In this document: positions 14,105 to 23,401 of the stretch, piece after piece | Layout: the number at the start of each line of letters is the position of its first letter | Numbering within the stretch: the first letter of the stretch is position 1 | DNA from: Lentzea kentuckyensis | GTDB taxonomy: Bacteria; Actinomycetota; Actinomycetes; Mycobacteriales; Pseudonocardiaceae | Direction of reading: 5' to 3' | Assembly: GCF_002150765.1 (NCBI RefSeq) | Contig: NZ_MUYM01000015.1 | Span: forward strand, 246,825 to 282,741 | Length of the DNA stretch: 35,917 nt | Position numbers and translations under genes: made by a program | Notes under the pieces: model-generated | Seen by the model: only the letters and a program-made list of their open reading frames with translations | Database searches by the model: none | What the model was told of the DNA's origin: nothing

Positions 14105-17100
14105 ATGGCTGATCATGCGTCCTTGCGTCGTGCTGTCCGACGGGTGTCGCTGTTGTGCGTCGGCACGTTGGTGGCGTCACTGCTGCAACCCGTCGTGGCT
14201 CCTTACGCCGCGGCAGGCGATCCACTGACAGTCCAATCAGGACAAGGTCCGGCCGACCGGCCGATGCCGGATTCGGTGCGGCCCAACGAGGCTTTCCCGC
14301 TGGACAAGCGGCCACCGGTCGTACCGCCGGGCGTCAAGGCAGGGGCGCGGCCGCAGCAGCTGAGCGCCGAGCGGTGGGCTCAGGTGCCCAAGCCCGGTGA
14401 CGCCAGGAAGCAGCAGGAAGAGGTCTTCACGGAGCTGTTGCTGCGGCCCGGTTTCGTGCTCGGCGACACCTCGCTGGTGACCTACTTCAACCTCCAGGGC
14501 GACCAGAAGTCGTTCGACAGCTGGAAAGTGACGCTGTTCGACGCGGCCACCGGGACCGAGCAGACGTCGACGTCGTTGTCCAAGGACGAGCTCGACCGGG
14601 CGGTGTGCGGTACGCCGCGCAAGTACTGCCGGTCGTTCGGGGCGGCGGACGGCTGGGTGCTCGATGCGGCCAAGGAGTACTTCGTCACGATCACCGCGGT
14701 GTTCGCGGACCGTGAGGTCGTGTCGGCGCCGTCGGAGAAGGCCAAGCCGCGCACGACGATCGTGCCGCCGGCGATTCCCGGCAAGCAGGCGGCGGGGTGC
14801 ACGTGTGCCAACGCGCTGGGCATGTTGGCGACTCCTCAGGCCGTGCGGGCCATGGGGGTCAACACCGGCACTGGTGCGTACACGCGCACTGAGCAGGACC
14901 TGGCGATGGCGAGCTTCGGTGTGCCGTTCATGTCGGCGCGCACGTACTCGTCGAACGGGCCGATCTCCGGGCCGTTCGGGCCGGGCTGGGCGTGGATCTA
15001 CGGCATGCGCGTCACCGCCTCCGACGAGGGCGCCGTGGTGCGGGCCGAGGACGGGTCCGAGGCGCTGTACAAGCTGGTCGACGATGCTTTCCAGCGGCCT
15101 CCCGGCGTGCGGTCGACGTTGACGAAGACGGCGGACGGCTGGGCGTTGCGCACGCCCAACCAACTCACCTACGGCTTTGACGCGCAGGGCCGGCTGACCG
15201 GGATCACCAACGCGCGCAACGCGGGCGTGCGGCTGGCCTACGTGGCCGCGACGACCGGTGACGCGCCGGAGATGACGATCACCGACTCGTCCGGGCGCGT
15301 CGTCAAGGTCCAGATCGAGAAGGACCTCGTCCAGGAGATCTCGCTGCCCGACGGCCGCCGGGTGCGGTTCCACTACGAGAACTCGCGGCTCGCCGTGGTC
15401 AAGGACGCCCGCGACAACGCGTGGAAGTACGTCTACGACGCCGCCGGGCTGCTCACCGAGGTGAAGACCCCCAAGGGGTTCGCCGAGGTGCACAACGCCT
15501 ACGACGCGAACGGCCGGGTCACGAGCCAGAAGGACGCGCTCGGCAAGGAGACCAGGTTCGAGTGGAACGCCGCCGAGCAGGAGGCGAAGACCACCGACCC
15601 CGACGGCGTGCTGGTCTTCGACGGGTATCGCGGCAACGTGCTGATCCACACCCAGCGCGGCAACGGCGACACGATCAACCACCGCTACGACCCCGGGCTG
15701 AACCGCAACCTCGTCGTCAACGGCAACCAGAACCAGCACCAGAGCCAGTTCGACGCCGCCGGCAACCCGATCGAACGGACCGCGCCCGCACCGTTCGCCT
15801 TCGGTGACAAGACGAAGTACGACGAGCGCAACAACCCGATCGAGCACGTCGACACCAGGGGCAACGTCTGGAAGGACGCCTACAACGAGTTCAACGAGCT
15901 CGTCGAGAGCACCGACGCCGAAGGTCACAAGGTCCGCTACACCTACGACGAGCGCGGTCTGCTGGTCTCCAGCACCGACCAGCGCGGCAAGGTGTCGCGG
16001 TTCGAGTACGTGCCCGCCGGCAAGGAGAACTCGGGCATGCCGACGGCGACGATCTCGCCGGAAGGCAGACGCACCGAGTACGACTACGACCGGACCGGCC
16101 GCCGCACCGAGATCGTCGACCCGCGCGGCGCGGTTCCCGGCGTGCACAAGGACAAGTTCACCACCCGCTACCGCTACGACGCCCAGGACCGCGTCCTCGA
16201 GGTGAAGCAGCCGGGCAAGGAGGGCACCTGGCGGACGTTCTACGACGAGCTCGGCCGGGCGAAGTCGAAGTTCAGTCCGGAGTGGACGAAGCTGGAGTTC
16301 ACCTACCTGGACAACGGCCTGCTCAGCCGCGCGGAGGACGCGCGCAAGCGGTCGCTGTTCACCTACACCGACGCGGGCCGGCGCAAGACCGTCTCGGTGG
16401 ACATGCACAAAGAGCCGGACATCACCACCAGCTACACCTACAACGCCAAGGGTCTGGTCAGCACGGTCACGTCGCCGCGCGGCAACCTGCCCGGCGCGAA
16501 CCCGGCCGACTTCACCGCCACCTACCACTACGACGCCAACGACAACCCGATCCGCATCTCCCGCCCGTATCCCGGCGGCCGGATCGTGAGCCGTGACATC
16601 AAGGTCGACGCGCTCGACCGCACCACGTCCAAAGTGGACGAACTGGGCAAGACGTCGTCGTTCGACCGCGACAACGCGGGCAACATCACCGCCACCACGG
16701 ACAACCTCGCCCGCACCACGCGGATGGACTACGACCGCAACAACCGGCAGACCGGGATCAACGAGGCCCGCGGTGGTGGCACCAAGTTCACCTACGACGA
16801 GGCCGGCCACAAGATCAAGGCCGTCAGCGCCACCGGTGGCGTCACGACCTGGACCTACACCGACGACGGCCTGCTCTCCAGCGCCACCGAACCGCGCGGC
16901 AACGTCGAAGGCGCCGACAAGGAGCGGTTCACCACGCACCGCGAGTACGACCTCGCCGGCAACCCCACGAAGATCATCGACCCGCTCGACAACGCCACGT
17001 CCTACGTCTACGACGCCAACAGCAGGCTGAAGTCCGTCACGGACGCCAAGGGCCGCCCGACCCGGTACACCTACGACGAGGACGACCGGATCCGCGCGAT

Positions 17101-20100
17101 CAACACCGCGGACGCGCCGTACGACGAGGACGACCCGTTCGACAACGCCACGGTCTACGAGTACGCGGCCGACGGTCAGCTGAAGTCCGTGCGCGACCCG
17201 TACGGCAACCGCACCGAACTCGGCTACGACGAGGCCGCCCGCCTGGTCTCCAGCACCGACCCGCTCGGCCGGCGCACCGAGGTCGGCTACGACGCGGACG
17301 GCAACCGGACGACGACGATCACGTTGCGGCCGGGGGAGAAGCCGAGCGCCGCGGAACGCGCGAAGCGCACCGTCACGGACCACTACGACATCGTCGGCCG
17401 CCGCGAGAAGCGCACGCTCGGGTCGGAAGGCCCGGTCTACGCGTGGGGTTACGACGCCAAGGACCGCATCAGCTCCTACGGCGACCCGGCCGGCGTGCGG
17501 GAGATGACCTACGACGACGAGGACCAGATCAAGGAGGTCAACCGCGTCGAGCAGGGCGGTCTGCGGGAGAAGTTCGCCTACGGCTACGACGTCAGCGGCA
17601 ACATCACCTCGCGGGACTACCCGGACGGCACGAAGATCACCGCCGAGTACGACAAGGACAGCCGGATCACCTCGCAGACCGTGAGCGGCGGATCGGCGGG
17701 TGCCACGTCGTCGACCTGGCAGTACGGCTACGACGTCGCGGGACGGCGGACCAGCACCACGTTGCCCGCCGCGACCGGCCTGATCGAGAGCCGCGTCTAC
17801 GACGACGCGGGCCGGTTGACCGGCATCGGTACCTCACGCGTGCCGCAGCAGCCTGGTCCGCAGCAGCAAACCGTTGCGCCGCAGGCGACCGCGAACACCG
17901 GTGCGCCGAGCGAACCACGTGAGGTGAGCGCACAGCCCGGTGCCGGGCTCGCGGTCGTCTCGTGGAAGCCGCCCGCCTCGTCCGGAGGTTCGGCGATCAG
18001 CGGGTACGTCGTCACGGCGCAGCCCGGTGGCAAGACCGTCGCGGCGACGCCGGGTGCCACCAGCGCGGTCGTGACCGGGCTCGATCCGGGCACCGCGTAC
18101 ACGTTCACCGTCACCGCGCAGAACCAGTCCGCGACCGGGCCCGCCTCGGCGCCGACCGCCCCGGTGACGCCGCTGCCGGTCCCGCAGGACCCGGTGTCGG
18201 GCTTCCAGCTCGAACTCGACCAGGTCGGCAACCCGACCAAGGTCGTCACCACCCGCGGTGGCGTCTCGGAGTCCGTCGCCTACACCTACGACAAGGCCGA
18301 CCGGGTCACCGCGGCCTGCTACGGCGTGGCCTCCTGCAAGGACAAGGGTCTCGGGCGGATCGAGTACGACTACGACCTGCTCGGCAACCGCACCAGCGAG
18401 AAGCGGTCCGGCAACGCGGGCACCGAGGACACGAGGTACGAGTACGACGCCGCGAGCCAGCTGCGCAAGGCGGTGAGCCGCAACGGCGGTCACACCGCGG
18501 TGGTCGACTACGACTACGACGAGCGCGGCAACCAGACCGGTTCCGGCAAGGACAAGTTCACCTACAACCTCGACAACACCCTGGCCAGCGCCACGGTTCA
18601 GGGCCGCACCACGACGTACGCCTACGACGCCACCGGGCTGCGCCAAACGGCCAAGACCGGTGACACGACGCAACGCTGGTCGTGGGACGTCAGCGGGTCG
18701 TTGCCGCAGATCGCACTCGACACCGTGACCGACAACAGCGGTGCGGTGCGGGAGAAGCGCGGCTTCACCTTCGGCCCGGACGACGAACCGCTGGCGTTGC
18801 TCGACCCGGCTTCGGGCGCGCACCCGTACACGCACGACTGGCAGGGCGGCGTCGCGAACATGCTGTCGCCGGCGGGACAACCGGAGTGGGCCTACGACTA
18901 CGACCCGTTCGGCAACCCGCGCGTCGGCGAGACCCTGAAGCAGCCCTCCGCGCAGGCCGCGCCGGGCAACCCGTTGCAGTACACGGGCGCGTACCAGGAC
19001 TCGTCGAGCGGTAGCGGGAACTACTTCCTGCGGGCTCGCAACTACAACCCCGGCACCGGCCGGTTCACCACCACCGACCCGCTGCCGCGTGGCGGTCCGG
19101 CCGTCTCGCCGTACGTCTACGCGGACAACAACCCGCTGGCGTTCACCGACCCGACCGGCATGCTGCCAGAGGGCGCGGACGCGGGTGCGGCACCGGATCC
19201 CGGGCCCAGCCCGGAGGACGTGGCCAAGGCCAACCAGCTGCAGAGCAAGAGCGTCCTCGACGTCATCCTCGAAGCCGGTGGCCAGATCCTGATGGAGATC
19301 CTCGGGATCAACGACCTGATGGCGTGCCTCAAGGGCGACATCGGCGCCTGCGTGATGACGGTGATCGGCGCACTGCCGTGGGGCAAGATCTTCAAGGCCA
19401 AGAAGATCGCGGAAGCCCTGTGGCGCGCGGGCAAGGCCGTGATCACGTTCTTCAAGGAACTGGAATGGGCCCGCGCGATCCTGCGCGGTGCCGAACGGGC
19501 CGCCGAGGCGGCCAAGGCCGCCGCTGCCGCCGCGGCGAAAGCGGCCGCGGAGAAGGCCGCGGCCGTCAAGGCAGCCGCAGAGGCCGCGGCCAAGAAGGCG
19601 GCGGAGGAGGCCGCCGCGCGGGCCAGAGCCCTGGCGGCCAAAGCGAAAGCGGCGACCAAGAAGGGCGCCGGGTCGTGCAAGCACAGCTTCCCGGTGGGCA
19701 CGCTGGTGCTGATGGCCGACGGCTCCACCAAGCCGATCGAGCAGGTGCAGCCGGGCGAGGCCGTGCGGACCTCGTTCTCCCAGGGCGGCGCGGTGTCCCA
19801 GGACAGCGGGATCTCCCAGAACAGCGGGATCTCCCAGGACAAGGGCGCCGACCAGGTCACGCACACCATCCGCACCGACGACGACAAGCACTTCGTCACG
19901 ATCGTGCTGTCCGACGGCGGCAAGGTCGACGCGACCGAGAACCACCCGTTCTGGTCGGTGACGCGGAAGCAGTGGGTCGAAGCGGGCTCGCTCGCACCCG
20001 GTGAACTGCTGCGCACCGCCGCCGGCACCTACGTCCAGATCAGCGCGGTCCGCAAGTACGAAGGGGCACAACGGACCCACGACCTCACGGTCGACGCCCT

Positions 20101-20578
20101 CCACGCGTACTTCGTGCTGGCGGGTACCACCCCGGTACTCGTCCACAACTCCGACACCCCGTGCAAACCGCAGGCCGAGAACATCGTCGAATGGGTCGAC
20201 GAGGGCGGTAACCTGCGCGCGGGCAAGTCGGCGGGCATGAAGCCGGACGCCTACGAGTACCAGTCGGGTGTGCCCGGTGCGAGGTCCAACGCCGTCACCG
20301 GCCGTGGTCAGGCCCCGCAGCTCGAGTTCGTCGACAACGCGGGAGATACGATCAGGGCCAAGTTCGACGGCGTCAGCGGCAACGAGGTGATCGACCGCAA
20401 GCTCGACGTCAAGTGGACCGAGAAGACGGCGGACCTGGCCCGTCGTCAGGCCGCGACCGCGGCGCACCACGGTCTGCAGGCGGTGTGGGAACTGCCGACC
20501 GCGAGGGCGGCGGGAGGTGCGAGCCGGTTCCTGAATCACAACGGCATCGAGGGCATCTTGGTGAGGGTGGCTCCCTGA
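14105..20578 (+). CDS. Secreted RHS/YD-repeat polymorphic toxin with Hint and REase-like tip
   Basis: A 2157-residue protein. A signal peptide covers about residues 1-38. A DUF6531-like segment lies near 250-310 (TYSSNGPISGPFGPGWAW). YD repeats run from about 390 to 1240, then a fibronectin type III-like domain (about 1268-1356), more YD repeats, and the RHS core with NYFLRARNYNPGTGRF near 1640. A hydrophobic/amphipathic region (about 1715-1790) and an Ala-Lys helix (about 1795-1855) precede a Hint autoprocessing domain from Cys1858 to His2014-Asn2015. The last about 140 residues are a variable tip. Its IRAKFDGVSGNEVIDRKLD stretch suggests a PD-(D/E)xK nuclease (Asp2088, Asp2097, Lys2099). 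ATG 14105 has GGGGGAG upstream. The immunity gene abuts. Predicted role: contact or secreted toxin against competitors. Confidence 0.9.
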   Translation: MADHASLRRAVRRVSLLCVGTLVASLLQPVVAPYAAAGDPLTVQSGQGPADRPMPDSVRPNEAFPLDKRPPVVPPGVKAGARPQQLSAERWAQVPKPGDARKQQEEVFTELLLRPGFVLGDTSLVTYFNLQGDQKSFDSWKVTLFDAATGTEQTSTSLSKDELDRAVCGTPRKYCRSFGAADGWVLDAAKEYFVTITAVFADREVVSAPSEKAKPRTTIVPPAIPGKQAAGCTCANALGMLATPQAVRAMGVNTGTGAYTRTEQDLAMASFGVPFMSARTYSSNGPISGPFGPGWAWIYGMRVTASDEGAVVRAEDGSEALYKLVDDAFQRPPGVRSTLTKTADGWALRTPNQLTYGFDAQGRLTGITNARNAGVRLAYVAATTGDAPEMTITDSSGRVVKVQIEKDLVQEISLPDGRRVRFHYENSRLAVVKDARDNAWKYVYDAAGLLTEVKTPKGFAEVHNAYDANGRVTSQKDALGKETRFEWNAAEQEAKTTDPDGVLVFDGYRGNVLIHTQRGNGDTINHRYDPGLNRNLVVNGNQNQHQSQFDAAGNPIERTAPAPFAFGDKTKYDERNNPIEHVDTRGNVWKDAYNEFNELVESTDAEGHKVRYTYDERGLLVSSTDQRGKVSRFEYVPAGKENSGMPTATISPEGRRTEYDYDRTGRRTEIVDPRGAVPGVHKDKFTTRYRYDAQDRVLEVKQPGKEGTWRTFYDELGRAKSKFSPEWTKLEFTYLDNGLLSRAEDARKRSLFTYTDAGRRKTVSVDMHKEPDITTSYTYNAKGLVSTVTSPRGNLPGANPADFTATYHYDANDNPIRISRPYPGGRIVSRDIKVDALDRTTSKVDELGKTSSFDRDNAGNITATTDNLARTTRMDYDRNNRQTGINEARGGGTKFTYDEAGHKIKAVSATGGVTTWTYTDDGLLSSATEPRGNVEGADKERFTTHREYDLAGNPTKIIDPLDNATSYVYDANSRLKSVTDAKGRPTRYTYDEDDRIRAINTADAPYDEDDPFDNATVYEYAADGQLKSVRDPYGNRTELGYDEAARLVSSTDPLGRRTEVGYDADGNRTTTITLRPGEKPSAAERAKRTVTDHYDIVGRREKRTLGSEGPVYAWGYDAKDRISSYGDPAGVREMTYDDEDQIKEVNRVEQGGLREKFAYGYDVSGNITSRDYPDGTKITAEYDKDSRITSQTVSGGSAGATSSTWQYGYDVAGRRTSTTLPAATGLIESRVYDDAGRLTGIGTSRVPQQPGPQQQTVAPQATANTGAPSEPREVSAQPGAGLAVVSWKPPASSGGSAISGYVVTAQPGGKTVAATPGATSAVVTGLDPGTAYTFTVTAQNQSATGPASAPTAPVTPLPVPQDPVSGFQLELDQVGNPTKVVTTRGGVSESVAYTYDKADRVTAACYGVASCKDKGLGRIEYDYDLLGNRTSEKRSGNAGTEDTRYEYDAASQLRKAVSRNGGHTAVVDYDYDERGNQTGSGKDKFTYNLDNTLASATVQGRTTTYAYDATGLRQTAKTGDTTQRWSWDVSGSLPQIALDTVTDNSGAVREKRGFTFGPDDEPLALLDPASGAHPYTHDWQGGVANMLSPAGQPEWAYDYDPFGNPRVGETLKQPSAQAAPGNPLQYTGAYQDSSSGSGNYFLRARNYNPGTGRFTTTDPLPRGGPAVSPYVYADNNPLAFTDPTGMLPEGADAGAAPDPGPSPEDVAKANQLQSKSVLDVILEAGGQILMEILGINDLMACLKGDIGACVMTVIGALPWGKIFKAKKIAEALWRAGKAVITFFKELEWARAILRGAERAAEAAKAAAAAAAKAAAEKAAAVKAAAEAAAKKAAEEAAARARALAAKAKAATKKGAGSCKHSFPVGTLVLMADGSTKPIEQVQPGEAVRTSFSQGGAVSQDSGISQNSGISQDKGADQVTHTIRTDDDKHFVTIVLSDGGKVDATENHPFWSVTRKQWVEAGSLAPGELLRTAAGTYVQISAVRKYEGAQRTHDLTVDALHAYFVLAGTTPVLVHNSDTPCKPQAENIVEWVDEGGNLRAGKSAGMKPDAYEYQSGVPGARSNAVTGRGQAPQLEFVDNAGDTIRAKFDGVSGNEVIDRKLDVKWTEKTADLARRQAATAAHHGLQAVWELPTARAAGGASRFLNHNGIEGILVRVAP
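19796..19849 (+). repeat. 18-bp tandem repeat inside the Hint coding region
   Basis: Three 18-base units start at 19796, 19814 and 19832, each beginning TCCCAGRACA and, in the first two, ending GCGGGATC. They encode S-Q-D-S-G-I, S-Q-N-S-G-I and S-Q-D-K-G. The unit is a multiple of three, so gain or loss keeps frame. It falls in a surface loop region between the N- and C-terminal Hint motifs. Confidence 0.8.
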
Positions 20579-20857
20579 ATGAACATCGAACCCCTGGTCC
20601 GCGCGATCGTCTCCGCCTTCCTGTTCCTCGAGCACTCGGGTGCCGACGAGATCGACCCCGATGCCGCGGCGCAGGGCGAGGAGAACATCGGTGACGAGCT
20701 GAACGCGCTGACCGACGCGGACCGGGTGGAGTTCCGGCGGGTGCTGGAGGAGATCGCGTCCTCCTCCAGCGACCCCGGCTACGCGGAGTTCGTGCGCAGG
20801 ATGCCGTTCATGCTGTGGGGGCCGGACGAGGACGGGCCTGACCCCTCGGGGTCGTAG
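20579..20857 (+). CDS. Putative immunity protein for the RHS toxin
   Basis: A 92-residue acidic protein of unrecognised family, rich in Asp and Glu, with helical character (EPLVRAIVSAFLFLEHSG and a central RVEFRRVLEEIA helix). Its ATG begins on the base after the toxin stop codon, and the ribosome site GAGGG lies in the toxin 3' end, a typical toxin-immunity arrangement. The small size, acidity and position support binding and neutralising the basic C-terminal tip in the cytosol. The last 50 bases overlap the convergent P450 gene. Function is inferred from position only. Confidence 0.75.
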   Translation: MNIEPLVRAIVSAFLFLEHSGADEIDPDAAAQGEENIGDELNALTDADRVEFRRVLEEIASSSSDPGYAEFVRRMPFMLWGPDEDGPDPSGS

Positions 20858-22166
20858 CCGATCCGAGCCTGGCCGGCAGCCGTTCGAAGCCGCGCAGGAT
20901 GCGGGTCGGCCGGCGACGCGCTCCGGGCAGCGGCTGGAGATCGGGGAAGCGGTCGAAGATCGTGCGCAGGCCGATCTCGCCCTCCATGCGGGCGAGCTGG
21001 GCGCCCAGGCAGTAGTGGCGGCCGGCGCCGAACGACACGTGGTCGCGCGCGTTCGGGCGGGTCACGTCGAACGCCAGGGGGTTCTCGAAGACGGACGGGT
21101 CGCGGTTGGCGGCCGCGAGCACGGTCGTGACGAGCTGGCCGCGGCGGACCGGGACGCCGGCGATCGTGGTGTCGGCGACGCACATGCGGCCGGTCAGCAG
21201 GACCGGCGGGTCGAAGCGGAGGACCTCGTCGACGGCGTTGCTCCACAGTTCTGGTTGGCGGCGCACGGTTTCGAGCTGTTCGGGGTTGGCGGTCAGCAAC
21301 GCGATGCCGTTGCCGAGGAGGTTGACGGTCGTCTCGAACCCGGCCGCCAGCACGAGTCCGGCGGTGGCCTTGAGCTCGCGTTCGGTGAGGCCGACGCCGT
21401 CCTCGCGGGCGGTGATCAGGCGGCTGAGCAGGTTGTCGCCGGGTTTGGCGCGCAGGGTGTCGAGGTGGCGGGTGAGCCAGGCGTCGAACGAGTTGAGCGT
21501 GGTTTCGACGTTGCGGAAGACCCGCCAGGACAGGCCGAGGTCGAGGCTCGGGGCGGCGGCCGCGCCGAGGGCCAGGACGGTCGCGCGCTCCTGTGGCGGG
21601 ACGCCGAGGATCTCGCTGATGACCGTGACCGGCAGCAGGCCGCAGTAGGTCTCGATCAGGTCGACCGGGTCGGCCGGGTCGAGGCCGTCCAGCAGTTCGT
21701 CGGCGATCGCCTGGGTGCGGGCGCGCAGCTGCTCGACCGCGCGGGCGGTGAAGACGCGGGTGACGAGCTTGCGGTAGCGGGTGTGCGCCGGCGGTTCGGT
21801 GACCAGCAACGACGGTGGCTGCACGGGATGCATCACCTCGGTGGCGGACCACGCGGCGAGCTTGCCGAGGATGCCGGCTCCGTACCTCGGACGGGTCGTG
21901 ACCAGGGCGTCGTTGGTCAGGACCTCCTTGACGACGGCGTGCCGGGCCGTGGTGTGGCCGACCTGGGTGACCGCGAGCGGGCCGCGGGCGCGGATCTCGT
22001 CGAACAGGCCGGTCAGGTCGGCGCCGGTGGAGGCCTCGACGGTGATGCGGCCCTGCAGGTCGCCGCGACGGGCCGCGAGGCGCAGCACCGCCCGTGGCAG
22101 CGCGTGGCCGATGCCCCAGCGCACTGCCGGTTTGACGTGCTCCTCAGCCAGGTTTGAGGTACTCAT
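20808..22166 (-). CDS. Cytochrome P450
   Basis: A 452-residue soluble bacterial P450. It has the I-helix motif AAGFETTVNLL, the K-helix ExxR in DEVLRFDPP, and the haem-binding signature FGAGRHYCLGAQLAR with Cys386 as thiolate ligand. The N-terminus has about 40 residues before the usual fold, with no signal sequence. The C-terminal tail (about 20 residues, Arg- and Pro-rich) is longer than typical and overlaps the immunity gene. It needs ferredoxin and reductase partners; none are adjacent. The substrate is unknown: it may act on a natural product or xenobiotic. ATG 22166 follows GCGGAACTG; it is divergent from the HEAT-repeat gene. Confidence 0.93.
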   Translation of the reverse strand: MSTSNLAEEHVKPAVRWGIGHALPRAVLRLAARRGDLQGRITVEASTGADLTGLFDEIRARGPLAVTQVGHTTARHAVVKEVLTNDALVTTRPRYGAGILGKLAAWSATEVMHPVQPPSLLVTEPPAHTRYRKLVTRVFTARAVEQLRARTQAIADELLDGLDPADPVDLIETYCGLLPVTVISEILGVPPQERATVLALGAAAAPSLDLGLSWRVFRNVETTLNSFDAWLTRHLDTLRAKPGDNLLSRLITAREDGVGLTERELKATAGLVLAAGFETTVNLLGNGIALLTANPEQLETVRRQPELWSNAVDEVLRFDPPVLLTGRMCVADTTIAGVPVRRGQLVTTVLAAANRDPSVFENPLAFDVTRPNARDHVSFGAGRHYCLGAQLARMEGEIGLRTIFDRFPDLQPLPGARRRPTRILRGFERLPARLGSATTPRGQARPRPAPTA

Positions 22167-22227
22167 CAGTTCCGCAGCTAAGCGAGTGCGCGGCTCCGCG
22201 TCAAGGGTGGGCCGTCCGGCGGAACTG
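22167..22227. promoter_or_regulatory. Inverted repeat upstream of the P450 gene
   Basis: CAGTTCCGC (22167-22175) and GCGGAACTG (22219-22227) are perfect 9-base inverted repeats 43 bases apart in the 98-base divergent gap. The first arm touches the P450 start codon. It could be a regulatory site or a 5'-leader stem. TATTCT (22251-22256) may be the -10 for a leaderless HEAT-protein transcript. Confidence 0.35.
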
Positions 22228-22264
22228 AAAGTCCACTTCGGACCAACGAGTATTCTGCCGCGCC

Positions 22265-23401
22265 ATGGAAATCCGGGCGCTGCTCGACCGCATGACGCAC
22301 GAGGACAACCGGCGCGAGGTCGGGGACTTCGTGGCCGAGCACGGCATCACGTCGTTCGACGAAATAGCCGACGTGATCGCGACCTCCGACGACGGTCAGG
22401 TCGTGCGGTCGGCGTGCCGGGCGTTCACCATGCTGCACGCCGGGGACGAGGTCTACCTCGCCGCGACCCGGCACCCGCACGCGACGGTGCGCCGGATGGC
22501 CGCGAGCATGTTCCGCGGCGAACAGGCGTTGCGATACGCCGGAGAACTGCTACCCGTGCTGGCCGACGAGGACCACTACGTGCGGCGGGAAGCGTTGTGG
22601 GCGTTCGGGACCATGGGGCCGGACGTGTTGCCGCTGCTGCAGGAGACGCGCCGGACGGCCAAGGGCGCGGTGCGCAGGGGAGCGCTGGCGGGGATCGTCG
22701 AGGTCGCCGGCCCGGACGCGATGTCAGCCCAGGACCGCGCGATGATCGAGCGGTACGTCCGGTTCAAGATCGAAGAAGAGCGGTACGGCACCGAGGAGAT
22801 GCATCTCTGCGGTGGCTGGTTCGCGATCAGGACCGAGGACCAGAACGCCGTGCTCCAGGTGTGCGGCCTGCAGGACCCGACGCCGGTCACCAAGGTCCTC
22901 GGCGGCGCGGCCTGGAACAACGACCATCACGCGTGGGTCAAGGACGAGGAACACGTGCGGTGCGCCAGGGTCTACGTCACGGGCTCGTGGGGCGGCTGGA
23001 CGCTCGTGTTCGGCGAACCGTTCGAGCACGCCGACAGACCGGTGACGGAGATCTGCGCGGTGCTGAGCGCGGCTTTCGGCGAAGCGCACTACTACGGCAT
23101 GAGTTGCGGTGACGGCTGGACGGCGTGGTGCATCGCGAGAGGTGGCGAGATCGTCCGCTACTACGACGCGTTCAAGGCCGACGAACAGATCGGCGAACTC
23201 GAGGTCGAGGACGGCTGGGGACTGCCGCACGACTGGAGCGACGAGAACGAGGACCTCGAGGACATCTGGGCGACCGACGTCGCCGAGGAGTTGTCGGTCG
23301 ACCCCACCTGCTTCGAGGGTGACATCGAGGGTCACGGCGTGCTCGCGCTGACGCAGTGCGGCCGGACGTACGGCTCTCCCAAGGGTTTCCTGGAGATCTA
23401 A
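22265..23401 (+). CDS. HEAT-repeat protein with uncharacterised C-terminal domain
   Basis: A 378-residue cytosolic protein. Residues about 30-160 hold several HEAT-like helical pairs (VVRSACRAFTMLHAG, ATVRRMAASMFRGE, YVRREALWAFGTMG, VRRGALAGIVEVAG). From about residue 180 a distinct acidic, Trp- and Cys-rich domain begins (HLCGGWFAIRTEDQNA, GSWGGWTLVFGEPF, YYGMSCGDGWTAWC). The C-terminal domain resembles proteins often found near polymorphic toxins, but I cannot name the family. It could be an orphan immunity-type or protein-interaction factor. The ATG is likely leaderless. Its TAA overlaps the TAG of the convergent DeoR gene. Confidence 0.7.
   Translation: MEIRALLDRMTHEDNRREVGDFVAEHGITSFDEIADVIATSDDGQVVRSACRAFTMLHAGDEVYLAATRHPHATVRRMAASMFRGEQALRYAGELLPVLADEDHYVRREALWAFGTMGPDVLPLLQETRRTAKGAVRRGALAGIVEVAGPDAMSAQDRAMIERYVRFKIEEERYGTEEMHLCGGWFAIRTEDQNAVLQVCGLQDPTPVTKVLGGAAWNNDHHAWVKDEEHVRCARVYVTGSWGGWTLVFGEPFEHADRPVTEICAVLSAAFGEAHYYGMSCGDGWTAWCIARGGEIVRYYDAFKADEQIGELEVEDGWGLPHDWSDENEDLEDIWATDVAEELSVDPTCFEGDIEGHGVLALTQCGRTYGSPKGFLEI

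Noticed and set aside
14237..17383. Long minus-strand open frame (1048 codons) inside the RHS gene
   Set aside because: It is antisense to YD repeats and made of low-complexity Val/Gly/Arg sequence with no motif. High GC and repeat structure keep this frame open.
15270..17770. Apparent direct repeats that could suggest a CRISPR or satellite array
   Set aside because: They are diverged YD-repeat codons inside one long reading frame, with no regular spacer length.
17834..20635. Long minus-strand open frame (933 codons) opposite the RHS 3' half
   Set aside because: It is a shadow of the toxin gene with no recognisable domain. The plus strand has clear FN3, RHS core and Hint motifs.
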